A stretch of 64,000 nt of DNA from Pseudomonadota bacterium (GCA_023423655.1 JAFAFE010000006.1:434001-498000), one strand, 5' to 3'; positions 8,675 through 16,602 are shown, numbered from the stretch's first letter. Made by a program: numbers and translations. Notes: a model not told the origin generated them from the letters alone.

Positions 8675-8797
8675 ATTCTTCAACCCCGAAGAGGGGCGGA
8701 CATGACCGGGCCAGACACAGGCACAAGACGCGCGGCCATGACCGGCAACGCCTTATGCGCGCGACCAGACCGGGCACCCCGCCGGTGGACGTTATGA

Positions 8798-8992
8798 TGC
8801 CAAAGGCAGGTCTCCTGGCTCACAGGTCATTGCGGACAATCCGTCTTCCCGGATGGCGTGAGCCGTCCAGTGACTTTGCATGGATTGCCGCTCGCTGTTT
8901 ACAGTTGCGGGGGCAGCGCCGGTCTTGCACCGGCTTCCCGTCTTAGCTCCGGCGCAAGCGTGCGCCCGACCGGAGAACCTATGACGCCTTTA
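8798..8992 (-). ncRNA. Cobalamin riboswitch of metE
   Basis: Read on the minus strand, this leader shows the conserved parts of the Cbl element: GGTTCTCC near the 5' end, GGGAAGCCGGTGCAAG then GCTGCCCCCGCAACTG in the core, and the B12 box GAGCCAGGAGACCTGCC at 8805-8821. The spacer to the metE ATG is about 125 bases and contains CCCC-TCTTC-GGGG just before the ribosome site, a plausible expression platform for translational control. Repression of metE by B12 is the established pattern for this riboswitch class in organisms that also have MetH. Confidence 0.95.
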
Positions 8993-9026
8993 AGATTGTC
9001 GAAAATGGCCGCGGGGTCAAGAGCGG

Positions 9027-9046
9027 ATATAAAGAAAACTTTATAT
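9027..9046. promoter_or_regulatory. Operator ATATAAAG-N4-CTTTATAT upstream of metE
   Basis: Perfect 8-bp half-sites separated by AAAA lie about 35 bp upstream of the riboswitch 5' end, where the metE promoter should be. The same half-sites and spacing, with AATT in the centre, occur at 47623-47642 in front of the ArsR/methyltransferase-metF-metH operon. This is likely a binding site of that ArsR-type protein. Confidence 0.7.
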
Positions 9047-9161
9047 GATGGTTTTTAGGGAGGAGGGGTTTGAGGATATGAGGCAAGGGAGAGAAAGTAG
9101 GATGTGAAGATATGAAGTGGAGGGAAAAAGCATAAACCTACGCCCGTCCAACGCCCCTTCC

Positions 9162-9237
9162 TCCGTTCGTCTCGAGCCTAGTCGAGAGACGGATAGCGGT
9201 GCGCTTGCGTGCTTCGACTACGCTCGACACGAACGGA
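9162..9237. repeat. MITE-like inverted repeat with TCCGTTCGT ends
   Basis: Two 24-bp arms (9162-9185 and 9214-9237) are inverted copies with two mismatches. The arms begin TCCGTTCGT and contain CGAGC-x-TAGTCGA. This family of short palindromic elements recurs at 21732-21836 and 35601-35704. No coding capacity. Confidence 0.7.
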
Positions 9238-9318
9238 AGGGAGAGAGGCGGCTAGAGGCGAGAATGGCCCCCCTTCCCCCTCCCGTGCCCTGCGAAGGCG
9301 GATGCCCATCACCCTCCC

Positions 9319-9430
9319 CGTGCCCCCGCGAAGGCGGGGGTCCAGAGCGATCGGGCGCGACGCTATCGTCCCGGTGCAAAAATCGAAAATGGGGCAGGCA
9401 ACCCTAGGCCCCCGCCTGCGCGGGGGCACG
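9319..9430. repeat. Dispersed element with CCCCCGC hairpins at both ends
   Basis: End hairpins CCCCCGC-GAAG-GCGGGGG (9323-9340) and CCCCCGC-CTGC-GCGGGGG (9409-9426) form an inverted unit with CGTGCCCCCGCG outer ends. The structure is the same as at 3462-3576. Outside this unit, the 9162 repeat and the operator, the gene-free stretch 8993-9477 holds nothing I recognise. Confidence 0.7.
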
Positions 9431-9477
9431 GCGTGGGGACTGGGGAAGCGGTCCAGACATCGCTCAAGGATCAGGAC

Positions 9478-9861
9478 TTATGTGTAAGCGGCTTGGAGCG
9501 CTGCTGTATCTTCGAACATTTTATAGGAGCGGATCAGGCCGTCTTCGATCTGGCAGAGCAAGGCCCATTCGCTTTTGAACACGCGGTCGGTTTTCCGGAT
9601 GCGGTGCTGCATATAGCCATAACCGAATATAAAATCATCGACTGCCGCCCATTTGCGGAACTGAAAATCTTCGGTGTCGAACATCTCCGTCGCAATACCG
9701 AGAAAGCGTTTGGCCCCGTCCACCCCGTCAAAGCGGCCATAGATAGGCACGGTGTCCGGCCCTTGGGCTTCAAACACCGCATCCGGATGCACCCACTGCA
9801 TGGCACCATCAATGTCGCCTTGTCCGAAACAGGCAAAAAATTGCTCAACGGGATTGGTCAT
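9478..9861 (-). CDS. NTF2/SnoaL-like protein
   Basis: This 127-residue soluble protein has the NTF2-like (SnoaL) pattern: an N-terminal helix followed by DIDGAMQWVHPDAVFEAQGP, a YGRFDGVDGAKRFL segment, and a beta-rich end with the W-A-x-D-D-F and RSYKMFEDTAAL motifs. Members are small cone-shaped enzymes or ligand-binding proteins; no substrate can be predicted. The ATG at 9861 has AGGAG five bases upstream. It follows dnaJ on the same strand after 80 bp, but no functional link to the chaperone is evident. Confidence 0.75.
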   Translation of the reverse strand: MTNPVEQFFACFGQGDIDGAMQWVHPDAVFEAQGPDTVPIYGRFDGVDGAKRFLGIATEMFDTEDFQFRKWAAVDDFIFGYGYMQHRIRKTDRVFKSEWALLCQIEDGLIRSYKMFEDTAALQAAYT

Positions 9862-9941
9862 AAAAGCTCCTTTGGAAAAAGGCGCGCGTTCCATCCCGCG
9901 CCGTTGCGAATATCCGTTCAGAGCTACCGCGCTGCGGCGGC

Positions 9942-11069
9942 CTACCCCGCCAGCATATCCTTGATCTTGCTGAAGAAGCCGCTTGACTGCGGACATTCTT
10001 CGCCGGTTTCGGTTTCGCGGAATTGTTCCAGCAATTCGCGCTGTTTGGCGTTTAATTTGGTCGGGGTTTCGACGTCGATCTGGACGACCATGTCGCCATG
10101 CCCGCGTCCGTTGAGGACCGGCATCCCCGCCCCGCGCTGGCGGATTTGTTTGCCCGATTGGATGCCTGCGGGGATTTTGATGTCGTGGGACACGCCATCG
10201 AGGCCCGGCACGGCAATCGTGCCGCCAAGGCTGGCAGTGGTAAAACTGATCGGCGCGCGCGCGAACAAGGTCGTGCCTTCGCGCTCGAAAATCGCGTGGC
10301 GTTTCACATGGAGGAAAATATAAAGGTCGCCTGCCGGTGCCCCGCGCGCGCCCGCTTCGCCTTCGCCCGACAAGCGGATGCGGTTGCCTTCATCGACGCC
10401 CGCCGGAATAGTGACGCTCAATGTCTTGCGCTTGCCGACACGGCCTTCGCCATGACAGTCGCGGCACGGGTCGGCAATGGTTTCGCCCATGCCGCCGCAC
10501 ACCGGACAGGTGCGTTCGACCACGAAAAAGCCTTGCTGCGCGCGGACCTTGCCGCTGCCTTGGCAGTGGCCACAGCGCGAGGCGCTGGTGCCGGGCTTTG
10601 CGCCGCTGCCATCGCAGGTTTCGCAATGCGCAGCGACGTCAATCGTGACTTCGCTTTCGCGGCCGTGGAATGCTTCTTCCAGCGTGATTTCCATATCATA
10701 GCGCAGGTCCGCGCCGCGTGCAGGGCCGCGCTGGCCGCCACCGCCACCAAAGCCGGACGCGCCGAAGATGGTTTCGAAAATATCGCCAAGGTCGGAAAAG
10801 CCGCCGCCAAAGCCGCCACCCATGCCACCGGGCCCGCCATTTTCAAACGCCGCCTTGCCGAACCGGTCATAAGCCGCGCGTTTTTGCGGGTCTTTGAGGC
10901 AATCATAGGCTTCGTTGATGGATTTGAAGCGATGTTCGGCGTCATGGTCGCCGGGGTTACGGTCGGGATGGAAGCGCATCGCAAGCCGCCGGTAGGAGGA
11001 TTTGATCGTCGCATCATCCGCCGTGCGCTCGACTTCGAGCAATTCATAATAGTCGATTTCGGTACTCAA
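9942..11069 (-). CDS. dnaJ: Chaperone DnaJ
   Basis: This 375-residue Hsp40 co-chaperone stimulates DnaK ATPase and delivers unfolded substrates. The J-domain has the HPD triad at residues 34-36. A Gly/Phe-rich linker follows (about 75-110). The zinc-binding region has four CxxCxGxG repeats: CETCDGSG, CGHCQGSG, CPVCGGMG and CRDCHGEG. The C-terminal substrate-binding domains complete the type I architecture. The start is a TTG at 11069 preceded by GGGCGGGG; no nearby ATG fits. It lies 87 bp downstream of dnaK, with an intrinsic terminator-like hairpin in between. Confidence 0.96.
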   Translation of the reverse strand: MSTEIDYYELLEVERTADDATIKSSYRRLAMRFHPDRNPGDHDAEHRFKSINEAYDCLKDPQKRAAYDRFGKAAFENGGPGGMGGGFGGGFSDLGDIFETIFGASGFGGGGGQRGPARGADLRYDMEITLEEAFHGRESEVTIDVAAHCETCDGSGAKPGTSASRCGHCQGSGKVRAQQGFFVVERTCPVCGGMGETIADPCRDCHGEGRVGKRKTLSVTIPAGVDEGNRIRLSGEGEAGARGAPAGDLYIFLHVKRHAIFEREGTTLFARAPISFTTASLGGTIAVPGLDGVSHDIKIPAGIQSGKQIRQRGAGMPVLNGRGHGDMVVQIDVETPTKLNAKQRELLEQFRETETGEECPQSSGFFSKIKDMLAG

Positions 11070-11089
11070 CGCCCCGCCCTAACCCGCTC

Positions 11090-11136
11090 AAAAAAGAGCG
11101 GGCACCCTTGCCGCTGTTGCGCGGATAGGATGCCCG
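11090..11136 (-). terminator. Terminator-like hairpin between dnaK and dnaJ
   Basis: On the minus strand, CGGGCATCC and GGGTGCCCG pair over 9 bp with one G-U. The 20-base loop holds an inner CCGC/GCGG stem, and the hairpin is followed by CTCTTTTTT. It should terminate part of the transcription coming from dnaK, reducing dnaJ expression. Confidence 0.7.
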
Positions 11137-11156
11137 TTCCGGTTCATCTTAAAAAA

Positions 11157-13073
11157 TCAGGCCTTCTTGTCGTCTTCGACTTCCGAAAATTCGGCGTCGA
11201 CCACGTCATCATCCTGAGCCGGTTCCGCGTCAGCACCGCCTTCGCCGCCCGGCGAGGCTGCACCGGCCTGTTCCTTTTCATAGATGGCCTGCCCCAGTTT
11301 CATCGCGACATTCGCAAGGGCTTGGGTTTTTTCGGTCATCGCGTCCGCATCGCCGCCTTCGACCGCCGCCTTGGTGTCGGCAATCGCGGTTTCGATTTCG
11401 GACTTCAGGCCCGCATCCACCTTGTCGCCATGCTCTTCAAGCTGCTTTTCGGTGGTGTGGACAAGGCTTTCCGCGTTGTTTTTGGCTTCGGCAGCCGCGC
11501 GGCGCTTCTTGTCGTCCTCGGCGAAGTTTTCCGCATCCTTGACCATCTGGTCAATGTCGGAATCGCTGAGGCCGCCCGATGCCTGGATCTTGATCTGCTG
11601 TTCCTTGCCCGTGCCCTTATCCTTGGCGGACACGTTGACGATGCCGTTCGCGTCAATGTCGAACGTCACTTCAATCTGCGGCACGCCGCGCGGCGCGGGC
11701 GGGATGCCGACAAGGTCGAACTGGCCGAGCAGCTTGTTATCCGCCGCCATTTCGCGCTCGCCCTGGAACACGCGGATGGTCACCGCCTGCTGATTGTCAT
11801 CCGCCGTCGAATAAGTCTGCGACTTTTTCGTCGGGATCGTCGTGTTACGGTCGATCATGCGGGTGAACACGCCGCCCAGCGTTTCGATGCCGAGGCTGAG
11901 CGGGGTCACGTCGAGCAGCAGCACGTCCTTGACGTCGCCCTGCAACACGCCCGCCTGAATGGCAGCGCCCATTGCGACAACTTCGTCAGGGTTCACGCCG
12001 GTATGCGGTTCCTTGCCGAAAAATTCCTTCACGGCTTCGCGCACCTTGGGCATACGCGTCTGGCCACCGACAAGCACAACCTCGTCAATCTGGTCAGCCT
12101 TCAGCCCGGCATCTTCCAGCGCCTTTTTGCACGGCTGCAAGGTGCGCTTGATGAGCGGATCGACCAGCTTTTCAAGGTCGGCGCGCGTGATGGTTTTGAC
12201 CAGATGCTTGGGGCCATTCTGGTCGGCGGTGATGAAGGGCAGATTGACTTCGGTGGTTTGCGCCGAGGACAATTCGATCTTCGCCTTTTCCGCCGCTTCC
12301 TTCAAACGCTGGAGCGCGAGCTTGTCCTTGGTAAGGTCGATGCCTTCGGCCTTTTTGAAATCGTCGGCGAGATATTCGACGATTCTGGCGTCGAAATCTT
12401 CACCGCCAAGGAAGGTGTCGCCATTGGTCGATTTGACTTCGAACACGCCGTCGCCCACTTCGAGGATCGAAATGTCGAACGTGCCGCCGCCAAGGTCATA
12501 GACCGCGATGGTTTTATTATCCTGTTTTTCAAGGCCGTAAGCGAGTGCGGCAGCGGTCGGCTCGTTGATGATGCGCAGCACTTCAAGTCCCGCAATCTGG
12601 CCGGCATCCTTGGTCGCCTGACGCTGGGCGTCGTTGAAATAAGCCGGAACGGTGATGACCGCCTGGCTCACCTTTTCGCCCAGATAGGCTTCGGCGGTTT
12701 CTTTCATCTTTTGCAAGATGAAGGCCGAAATTTGCGACGGCGAATAATCTTCCCCGCCTGCTTTCACCCATGCATCGCCATTCTTGCCCTTGACGATATT
12801 ATAGGGGACCAGCTCCGTGTCCTTCTTGGTCACGGGGTCGTCAAAGCGGCGGCCGATGAGGCGCTTGACCGCGAAAATCGTATTGTCCGGATTGGTAACA
12901 GCCTGACGCTTGGCGGGCTGGCCGATGAGGCGCTCGCCATCTTTGGTGAAGGCCACGATCGACGGAGTCGTGCGCGCGCCTTCCGCATTTTCGATCACCT
13001 TGGGCTTGCCGCCGTCCATAACGGCGACACAGCTATTGGTGGTGCCAAGGTCGATACCGATTACTTTTGCCAT
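11157..13073 (-). CDS. dnaK: Chaperone DnaK (Hsp70)
   Basis: This 638-residue Hsp70 has the N-terminal ATPase signatures KVIGIDLGTTNSCVAV, VYDLGGGTFDISIL and VLVGGQTRMPKVRE. The substrate-binding domain contains VTPLSLGIETLGG, and the acidic C-terminal tail ends EVEDDKKA. The ATG at 13073 gives the standard MAKVIGID start; a GTG four codons upstream is open but unneeded. A sigma-32-type promoter lies about 100 bp upstream. dnaJ follows on the same strand. Confidence 0.98.
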   Translation of the reverse strand: MAKVIGIDLGTTNSCVAVMDGGKPKVIENAEGARTTPSIVAFTKDGERLIGQPAKRQAVTNPDNTIFAVKRLIGRRFDDPVTKKDTELVPYNIVKGKNGDAWVKAGGEDYSPSQISAFILQKMKETAEAYLGEKVSQAVITVPAYFNDAQRQATKDAGQIAGLEVLRIINEPTAAALAYGLEKQDNKTIAVYDLGGGTFDISILEVGDGVFEVKSTNGDTFLGGEDFDARIVEYLADDFKKAEGIDLTKDKLALQRLKEAAEKAKIELSSAQTTEVNLPFITADQNGPKHLVKTITRADLEKLVDPLIKRTLQPCKKALEDAGLKADQIDEVVLVGGQTRMPKVREAVKEFFGKEPHTGVNPDEVVAMGAAIQAGVLQGDVKDVLLLDVTPLSLGIETLGGVFTRMIDRNTTIPTKKSQTYSTADDNQQAVTIRVFQGEREMAADNKLLGQFDLVGIPPAPRGVPQIEVTFDIDANGIVNVSAKDKGTGKEQQIKIQASGGLSDSDIDQMVKDAENFAEDDKKRRAAAEAKNNAESLVHTTEKQLEEHGDKVDAGLKSEIETAIADTKAAVEGGDADAMTEKTQALANVAMKLGQAIYEKEQAGAASPGGEGGADAEPAQDDDVVDAEFSEVEDDKKA

Positions 13074-13167
13074 ATTATCTTTCACCCCTGAAACTTAGTG
13101 AGATGTGATGGGAATGACGGGCGAAACTGCCGAAACAGCCGCGTCGCCATTGGAACTGTTGCAAGCG

Positions 13168-13195
13168 ATATAGGTGCGCTTTTTCTTGGCACAAG
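13168..13195 (-). promoter_or_regulatory. Probable sigma-32 heat-shock promoter of dnaK
   Basis: On the minus strand, CTTG (13192-13195) is followed after 17 bases by CCTATAT (13168-13174). This fits the alphaproteobacterial RpoH consensus of CTTG, 17-18 bases, then CYTATYT. It is about 95 bp upstream of the dnaK ATG. No CIRCE element is visible here, unlike in front of groES. Confidence 0.7.
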
Positions 13196-13249
13196 ATGAA
13201 GTCGCCACTAGAGAGAATAGAAATTGCCAGCCAGCCAAGGATTAAGCCG

Positions 13250-13810
13250 ATGCCCGTTATCCGCCCCGCCCTGTTCGCCAGCCTGATTGCGCCTGTTGCC
13301 GCAACCGCCCTGCTTGCCGCCTGCACCCCGCCTGCCAAACAGCCGGTGCTGAACATCCACGGCGCGCAAACCACTTTGCCTGCGGTCAAGGGCAATCCCG
13401 GCGCGGTCTATTTCCGCATCAATGGCGGCCCCGAAGATGTGAAGCTGCTCGCGGTGCTGTCGCCTGATACCCAGCGCATCGAGCTGCATGAATCCGTGTC
13501 GGAAAACGGCTTGGTCAAGATGAACAAGCTGCAAAGCGTCGATGTTCCCGCCAAGGGCACGGTCGAATTCAGGCAAGGCGGCAAGCATGTCATGGTGTGG
13601 GGCATTAATGATGCCGCCATCCAGCGCGGCACTTTCCCGATCACCTTCGTCTTTTCGAACAAGGACCGCATTGTCGCGGACGTGAAGATCAACCCTGCAC
13701 CCACCGCCGGTAACGCGGCGGCTGCTGACGCCGCAAAGGATGGCCATGCCGGGCATGATATGGCGGACATGGACATGGGCAAGGATGCGGCAGATAAGGA
13801 TTCCCGATAA
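13250..13810 (+). CDS. PCu(A)C-type copper chaperone lipoprotein with His/Met tail
   Basis: This 186-residue protein has a lipoprotein signal peptide (lipobox LLAAC near residues 21-25) and a PCu(A)C domain of about residues 40-145. The domain shows the expected copper ligands: H in ELHES, M in VKMNK, then H and M in GKHVM. Such proteins deliver Cu(I) in the periplasm, usually to cytochrome oxidase. After the domain comes an Ala-rich linker and the tail GHAGHDMADMDMGKD, a possible extra metal site. The ATG at 13250 puts the lipobox at the right distance; an upstream ATG at 13196 would not. It is divergent from dnaK. Confidence 0.8.
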   Translation: MPVIRPALFASLIAPVAATALLAACTPPAKQPVLNIHGAQTTLPAVKGNPGAVYFRINGGPEDVKLLAVLSPDTQRIELHESVSENGLVKMNKLQSVDVPAKGTVEFRQGGKHVMVWGINDAAIQRGTFPITFVFSNKDRIVADVKINPAPTAGNAAAADAAKDGHAGHDMADMDMGKDAADKDSR

Positions 13811-13813
13811 ACC

Positions 13814-14116
13814 ATGTCGTCGAACGGTCAGTTAAAATCAGGCTGCGGCGGATGCCTGATTTTTCTCACCGGACAAGCCATCATACTACCGGTTGCCTAT
13901 TTGATTGGCTCGATTTTATACGAATGGATGACGCAAAGGGCGTGGATTAAAGACGATTTCGGCAACTTCATGATCGCCTTTCTTGTTGGCGCCATTGTCT
14001 ATTTTCCGCTCACTTTTATCGTCGATAAAATCGGTAAGCGCCTCACCGGCAGCAATACGTTGGACGATGTCAGCGCCTTCTCTGGTCTGTTCCGCATCTT
14101 CGATATTTTCAATTAA
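13814..14116 (+). CDS. Small membrane protein of unknown function
   Basis: This 100-residue protein has two strong hydrophobic segments (about residues 14-37 and 52-70), a CGGC motif at residues 11-14 and a soluble C-terminus. I do not recognise a family. It starts 3 bases after the stop of the copper-chaperone-like gene and is followed 20 bases later by the HExxH protein, so the three are probably cotranscribed. Base composition is somewhat AT-richer than its neighbours. Confidence 0.65.
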   Translation: MSSNGQLKSGCGGCLIFLTGQAIILPVAYLIGSILYEWMTQRAWIKDDFGNFMIAFLVGAIVYFPLTFIVDKIGKRLTGSNTLDDVSAFSGLFRIFDIFN

Positions 14117-14136
14117 CCTCAAGCAAGCCTGATCTC

Positions 14137-14622
14137 ATGTCCAACCGTCCGCTCACCTCCCGCGAAATCACCCTCGCCCGCTCTGTGTTCGGCGAGGCGA
14201 TTGATTATGCCAAGGTCGAAATCCGCAACAAGAAATGGGCGTTTTTCCAGCCCGCTATGGTTGCGATGGCACCGATGGGGCATATCCATTTCAATCCGAA
14301 GTCGGACCTGTATTGCGACGATTTTTGCGATATGCAGCTTATCCGCCAAGGGCTGTTCATCCATGAAATGACCCATGTGTGGCAGGCGCAAAAGCGCGGG
14401 AAATTCTATCTGGTGCTGATGCGCCATCCTTTTTCGCGCTATGATTATAGTCTGGTTCCGGGCTGGCCGCTCGAACGTTATGGCATCGAACAACAAGCCG
14501 AAATTGTCCGCCACATCTTCTTGCTGCGGCACGGCCAGAAAATCCGCGGCGCGCCACCACTCGAACATTATGAAGGCATATTACCAGACAGCTTCCGGCT
14601 GGCGGACGAGATTAAACCATAA
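14137..14622 (+). CDS. Vgr-related HExxH protein (putative metallopeptidase fold)
   Basis: This 161-residue protein has the zinc-peptidase-type motif HEMTHVWQAQ (residues 75-84), preceded by an aromatic-rich region and followed by YGIEQQAEIVRHIF, where the Glu could be the third ligand. Sphingomonad homologues are commonly labelled 'vgr related protein' without experimental function. There is no signal peptide. It is the last gene of a likely three-gene run with the copper-chaperone-like lipoprotein and the small membrane protein. Proteolytic activity is only a possibility. Confidence 0.7.
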   Translation: MSNRPLTSREITLARSVFGEAIDYAKVEIRNKKWAFFQPAMVAMAPMGHIHFNPKSDLYCDDFCDMQLIRQGLFIHEMTHVWQAQKRGKFYLVLMRHPFSRYDYSLVPGWPLERYGIEQQAEIVRHIFLLRHGQKIRGAPPLEHYEGILPDSFRLADEIKP

Positions 14623-14779
14623 GCAGGCTTAAGCGCGTATAAGCGGGGCAGGACCGACGCAAAGCAACGCGCATGATATGCGCTATCTTGTCATTTATCT
14701 GGTGTAAGCGTCGATAAGACCCGCTTCGCGCACGCCTTCTTTTACGCAACTGTAACCGAAGGCGGCTACAGCGATTCCT

Positions 14780-15259
14780 ATGACCCGTTTGCCCAAAAAT
14801 CATGCGCCTGAAAATCATGTGTCCAGCAACGATGGGGCCGGTAATCTCTCCGGTAATCTCCCCGCAAATACCATTCCCGGCAATAATGTGCCGGGCGCAC
14901 TCCATGCGATTCAGGAATTTTTCGTGACGCAGGACCGCTACCGCGCCGAACGGGCCGATGCGCTGTGCGATCATTTTCTCGACGAACTGGCAAGTCTGGT
15001 AGAACAGCTTGGGCAACAGGCCGACGACAAGGCGATGCTGGCCGAATTATGGCCGCTGATGGAATTGCGCGACGCGATGACGCTCGCAACCCGCGAGGTG
15101 CTGAATATTGACGGCGAAGCAACGATTGCGCTCGCCAAACATAAGCGGGTGCGCGCCAATCCTTATGCGCGCAGCCTGACTTTGGTGACGGTTGAAGGTT
15201 TGGAAAATGCGACGAGGCAGGTGGACCGCCTCGCCGCCAGAATGGAACGTCCGCAATAG
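14780..15259 (+). CDS. Hypothetical protein, helical
   Basis: This 159-residue soluble protein has an Asn/Gly-rich first 35 residues containing short internal duplications (GNLSGNLPANTIPGNN). A predicted all-helical part follows (about 38-159) with regular hydrophobic spacing, for example CDHFLDELASLVEQLGQQ. I recognise no family. The ATG at 14780 has a poor ribosome site, and the true start may lie downstream because the first 35 residues look unstructured. It stands alone between genes of both strands. Confidence 0.55.
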   Translation: MTRLPKNHAPENHVSSNDGAGNLSGNLPANTIPGNNVPGALHAIQEFFVTQDRYRAERADALCDHFLDELASLVEQLGQQADDKAMLAELWPLMELRDAMTLATREVLNIDGEATIALAKHKRVRANPYARSLTLVTVEGLENATRQVDRLAARMERPQ

Positions 15260-15278
15260 GCGCAATAAGCGCAATAAG

Positions 15279-15314
15279 CGCGCGGGGGTTTAGGGCGCGG
15301 GGGTTTAGGGCGCG
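15279..15314. repeat. Short tandem repeat, 15-bp unit
   Basis: CGCGGGGGTTTAGGG is present twice in direct succession plus a partial third CGCG, preceded by a doubled GCGCAATAA. It lies between converging genes and is probably replication-slippage sequence. Confidence 0.6.
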
Positions 15315-15338
15315 AGATTGAAGCCCCGCACCCCGCCC

Positions 15339-16349
15339 TTAAAGCCGCTCGATCTTCTGCGCCGCCTCGTCGATAATATCGACGATTTTGAACAGATCCT
15401 CCTGCGACATTTCGCCCGCGCGCGCCGATTGCATCACCTTGTTGCGCGTGGTCGCGGCGAGGTTTTGCATCGCCCGCAACGCTGGCGCAATGCTGTCGCG
15501 CCCGCCGCGTCCGGCAAAGCTGCCGAGCCGTTCCAGCACCGCCATCACCTCATCGGCCTTGGCGTCGAGTTCGGCCTTGCCCGCATCGGTAATCGCATAG
15601 CTTTTGCGCGCGCCGCCTTCGCCCTGTTCAGCGATAAGGTCCATGTCCGCAAGCAAGGTCAACGTCGGATAGACCAGCCCCGGCGAGGGCGCATAGGCCC
15701 CGTCCGACAGGCTCTCAATCTCGCGGATAATGTCATAGCCGTGGCGCGGTTCGTCGCCGATAAGCTTCAGCATAAGGAGCCGCAATTCCTCGCCGTCAAA
15801 CCGTTTGCGACGACGCCCGCCGCCGCGCCCCCGTCCGCCGCCGCCAAAGGGGCCATCATTTCCGAACGGGCCGCCCGGACCAAAAGGACCATCGGGACCG
15901 AACGGTCCATCGGGGCCGAACGGGCCGTCACCGAAATGCCTGCCCCCGAAATGGCCGCCGCCAAATCCGGCTCCGAAATGGCCTCTAAAGCCCCCGCCAT
16001 GACGGCGCGGCCCCCGCCCCTCGTGCATCGCCGCCCGCAATGCGGCACGGGCAGCTCGGAAAGCCGCACGGCGTTCGCGGCGTTCATGCCGGTCGCCCGC
16101 GTCACTATGCCCACACCGCCCGGCGCGATGGCCTTCGACCGATGATTCGCCGCGCGGATGGTCCGCATTATAATGCTCCGCGCCATAAAAGCGGCGCTCA
16201 TGGCCTGCAGCACGGTCACGCCCTTCATAACGGCCTCGCCCTTCATAAAAGCGCCCCCCGCGACGGCCTCTGCCATTACGTTCATGGCCAACAGCGCCCA
16301 ATTCGCGCGCGCCTCGGCCGCTATATTCTTCACTATTCTGATACCGCAT
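15339..16349 (-). CDS. PadR-family transcriptional regulator with long Gly/Arg/His-rich N-terminus
   Basis: This 336-residue protein has a PadR winged helix at about residues 185-265 (LMLKLIGDEPRHGYDIIREI, then PSPGLVYPTLTLLADMDLI and RKSYAITDAGKAEL), followed by a C-terminal dimerisation helix. PadR proteins are usually 100-200 residues. Here residues 1-184 are low-complexity: Arg/His/Gly-rich, then repeats of GPFGPD. The ATG at 16349 is preferred because AAAGGA lies 6 bases upstream; alternatives at 16364 and 16382 add up to 11 residues. A perfect 12-bp palindrome lies 42 bp upstream, suggesting autoregulation. Confidence 0.85.
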   Translation of the reverse strand: MRYQNSEEYSGRGARELGAVGHERNGRGRRGGRFYEGRGRYEGRDRAAGHERRFYGAEHYNADHPRGESSVEGHRAGRCGHSDAGDRHERRERRAAFRAARAALRAAMHEGRGPRRHGGGFRGHFGAGFGGGHFGGRHFGDGPFGPDGPFGPDGPFGPGGPFGNDGPFGGGGRGRGGGRRRKRFDGEELRLLMLKLIGDEPRHGYDIIREIESLSDGAYAPSPGLVYPTLTLLADMDLIAEQGEGGARKSYAITDAGKAELDAKADEVMAVLERLGSFAGRGGRDSIAPALRAMQNLAATTRNKVMQSARAGEMSQEDLFKIVDIIDEAAQKIERL

Positions 16350-16390
16350 CCAGCATCCTTTCATCAATTTTGACTGTTTCATATGCGCTC

Positions 16391-16402
16391 AAGATATATC
16401 TT
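16391..16402. promoter_or_regulatory. Perfect palindrome AAGATATATCTT, probable PadR operator
   Basis: This 12-bp perfect palindrome in an AT-rich stretch lies upstream of the padR-like gene, where autoregulatory PadR sites normally sit. The rest of 16403-16602 shows nothing I recognise. Confidence 0.55.
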
Positions 16403-16602
16403 ATATTATTTTATGCAAGAGTAGGAACGCGATTTTTTTTGCAGACGGCGTTCAGGTCAGGGATTTTTGGCGGCGGGAGTGCCTAGGGATATTTTTTTGT
16501 GAGAGGTCTGAAGGGACTGCGCTTGGGCTTCCTGCGCGCGGGCAAGGGCGCAAGGACATAGGGGCTTAGTTGTGATGTATCTTCCCCCCTTCCCCTCAAC
16601 CC

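Noticed and set aside
3462..9430. Possible CRISPR-like repeats (CCCCCGC hairpins)
   Set aside because: Copies are scattered by kilobases, are palindromic with variable flanks, and no regular spacers or cas genes exist.
10098..13091. A nearly 1000-codon open frame on the plus strand across dnaJ and dnaK
   Set aside because: It is the antisense of two highly conserved chaperone genes. Its translation has no recognisable domain and is rich in Phe/Ala/Arg, as expected of a mirror frame in high-GC DNA.
14612..15016. Minus-strand frame opposite the 14780-15259 hypothetical
   Set aside because: Neither strand has a known domain, but the plus-strand frame has the more protein-like composition and a helical pattern; the minus frame is Arg/Cys-rich.
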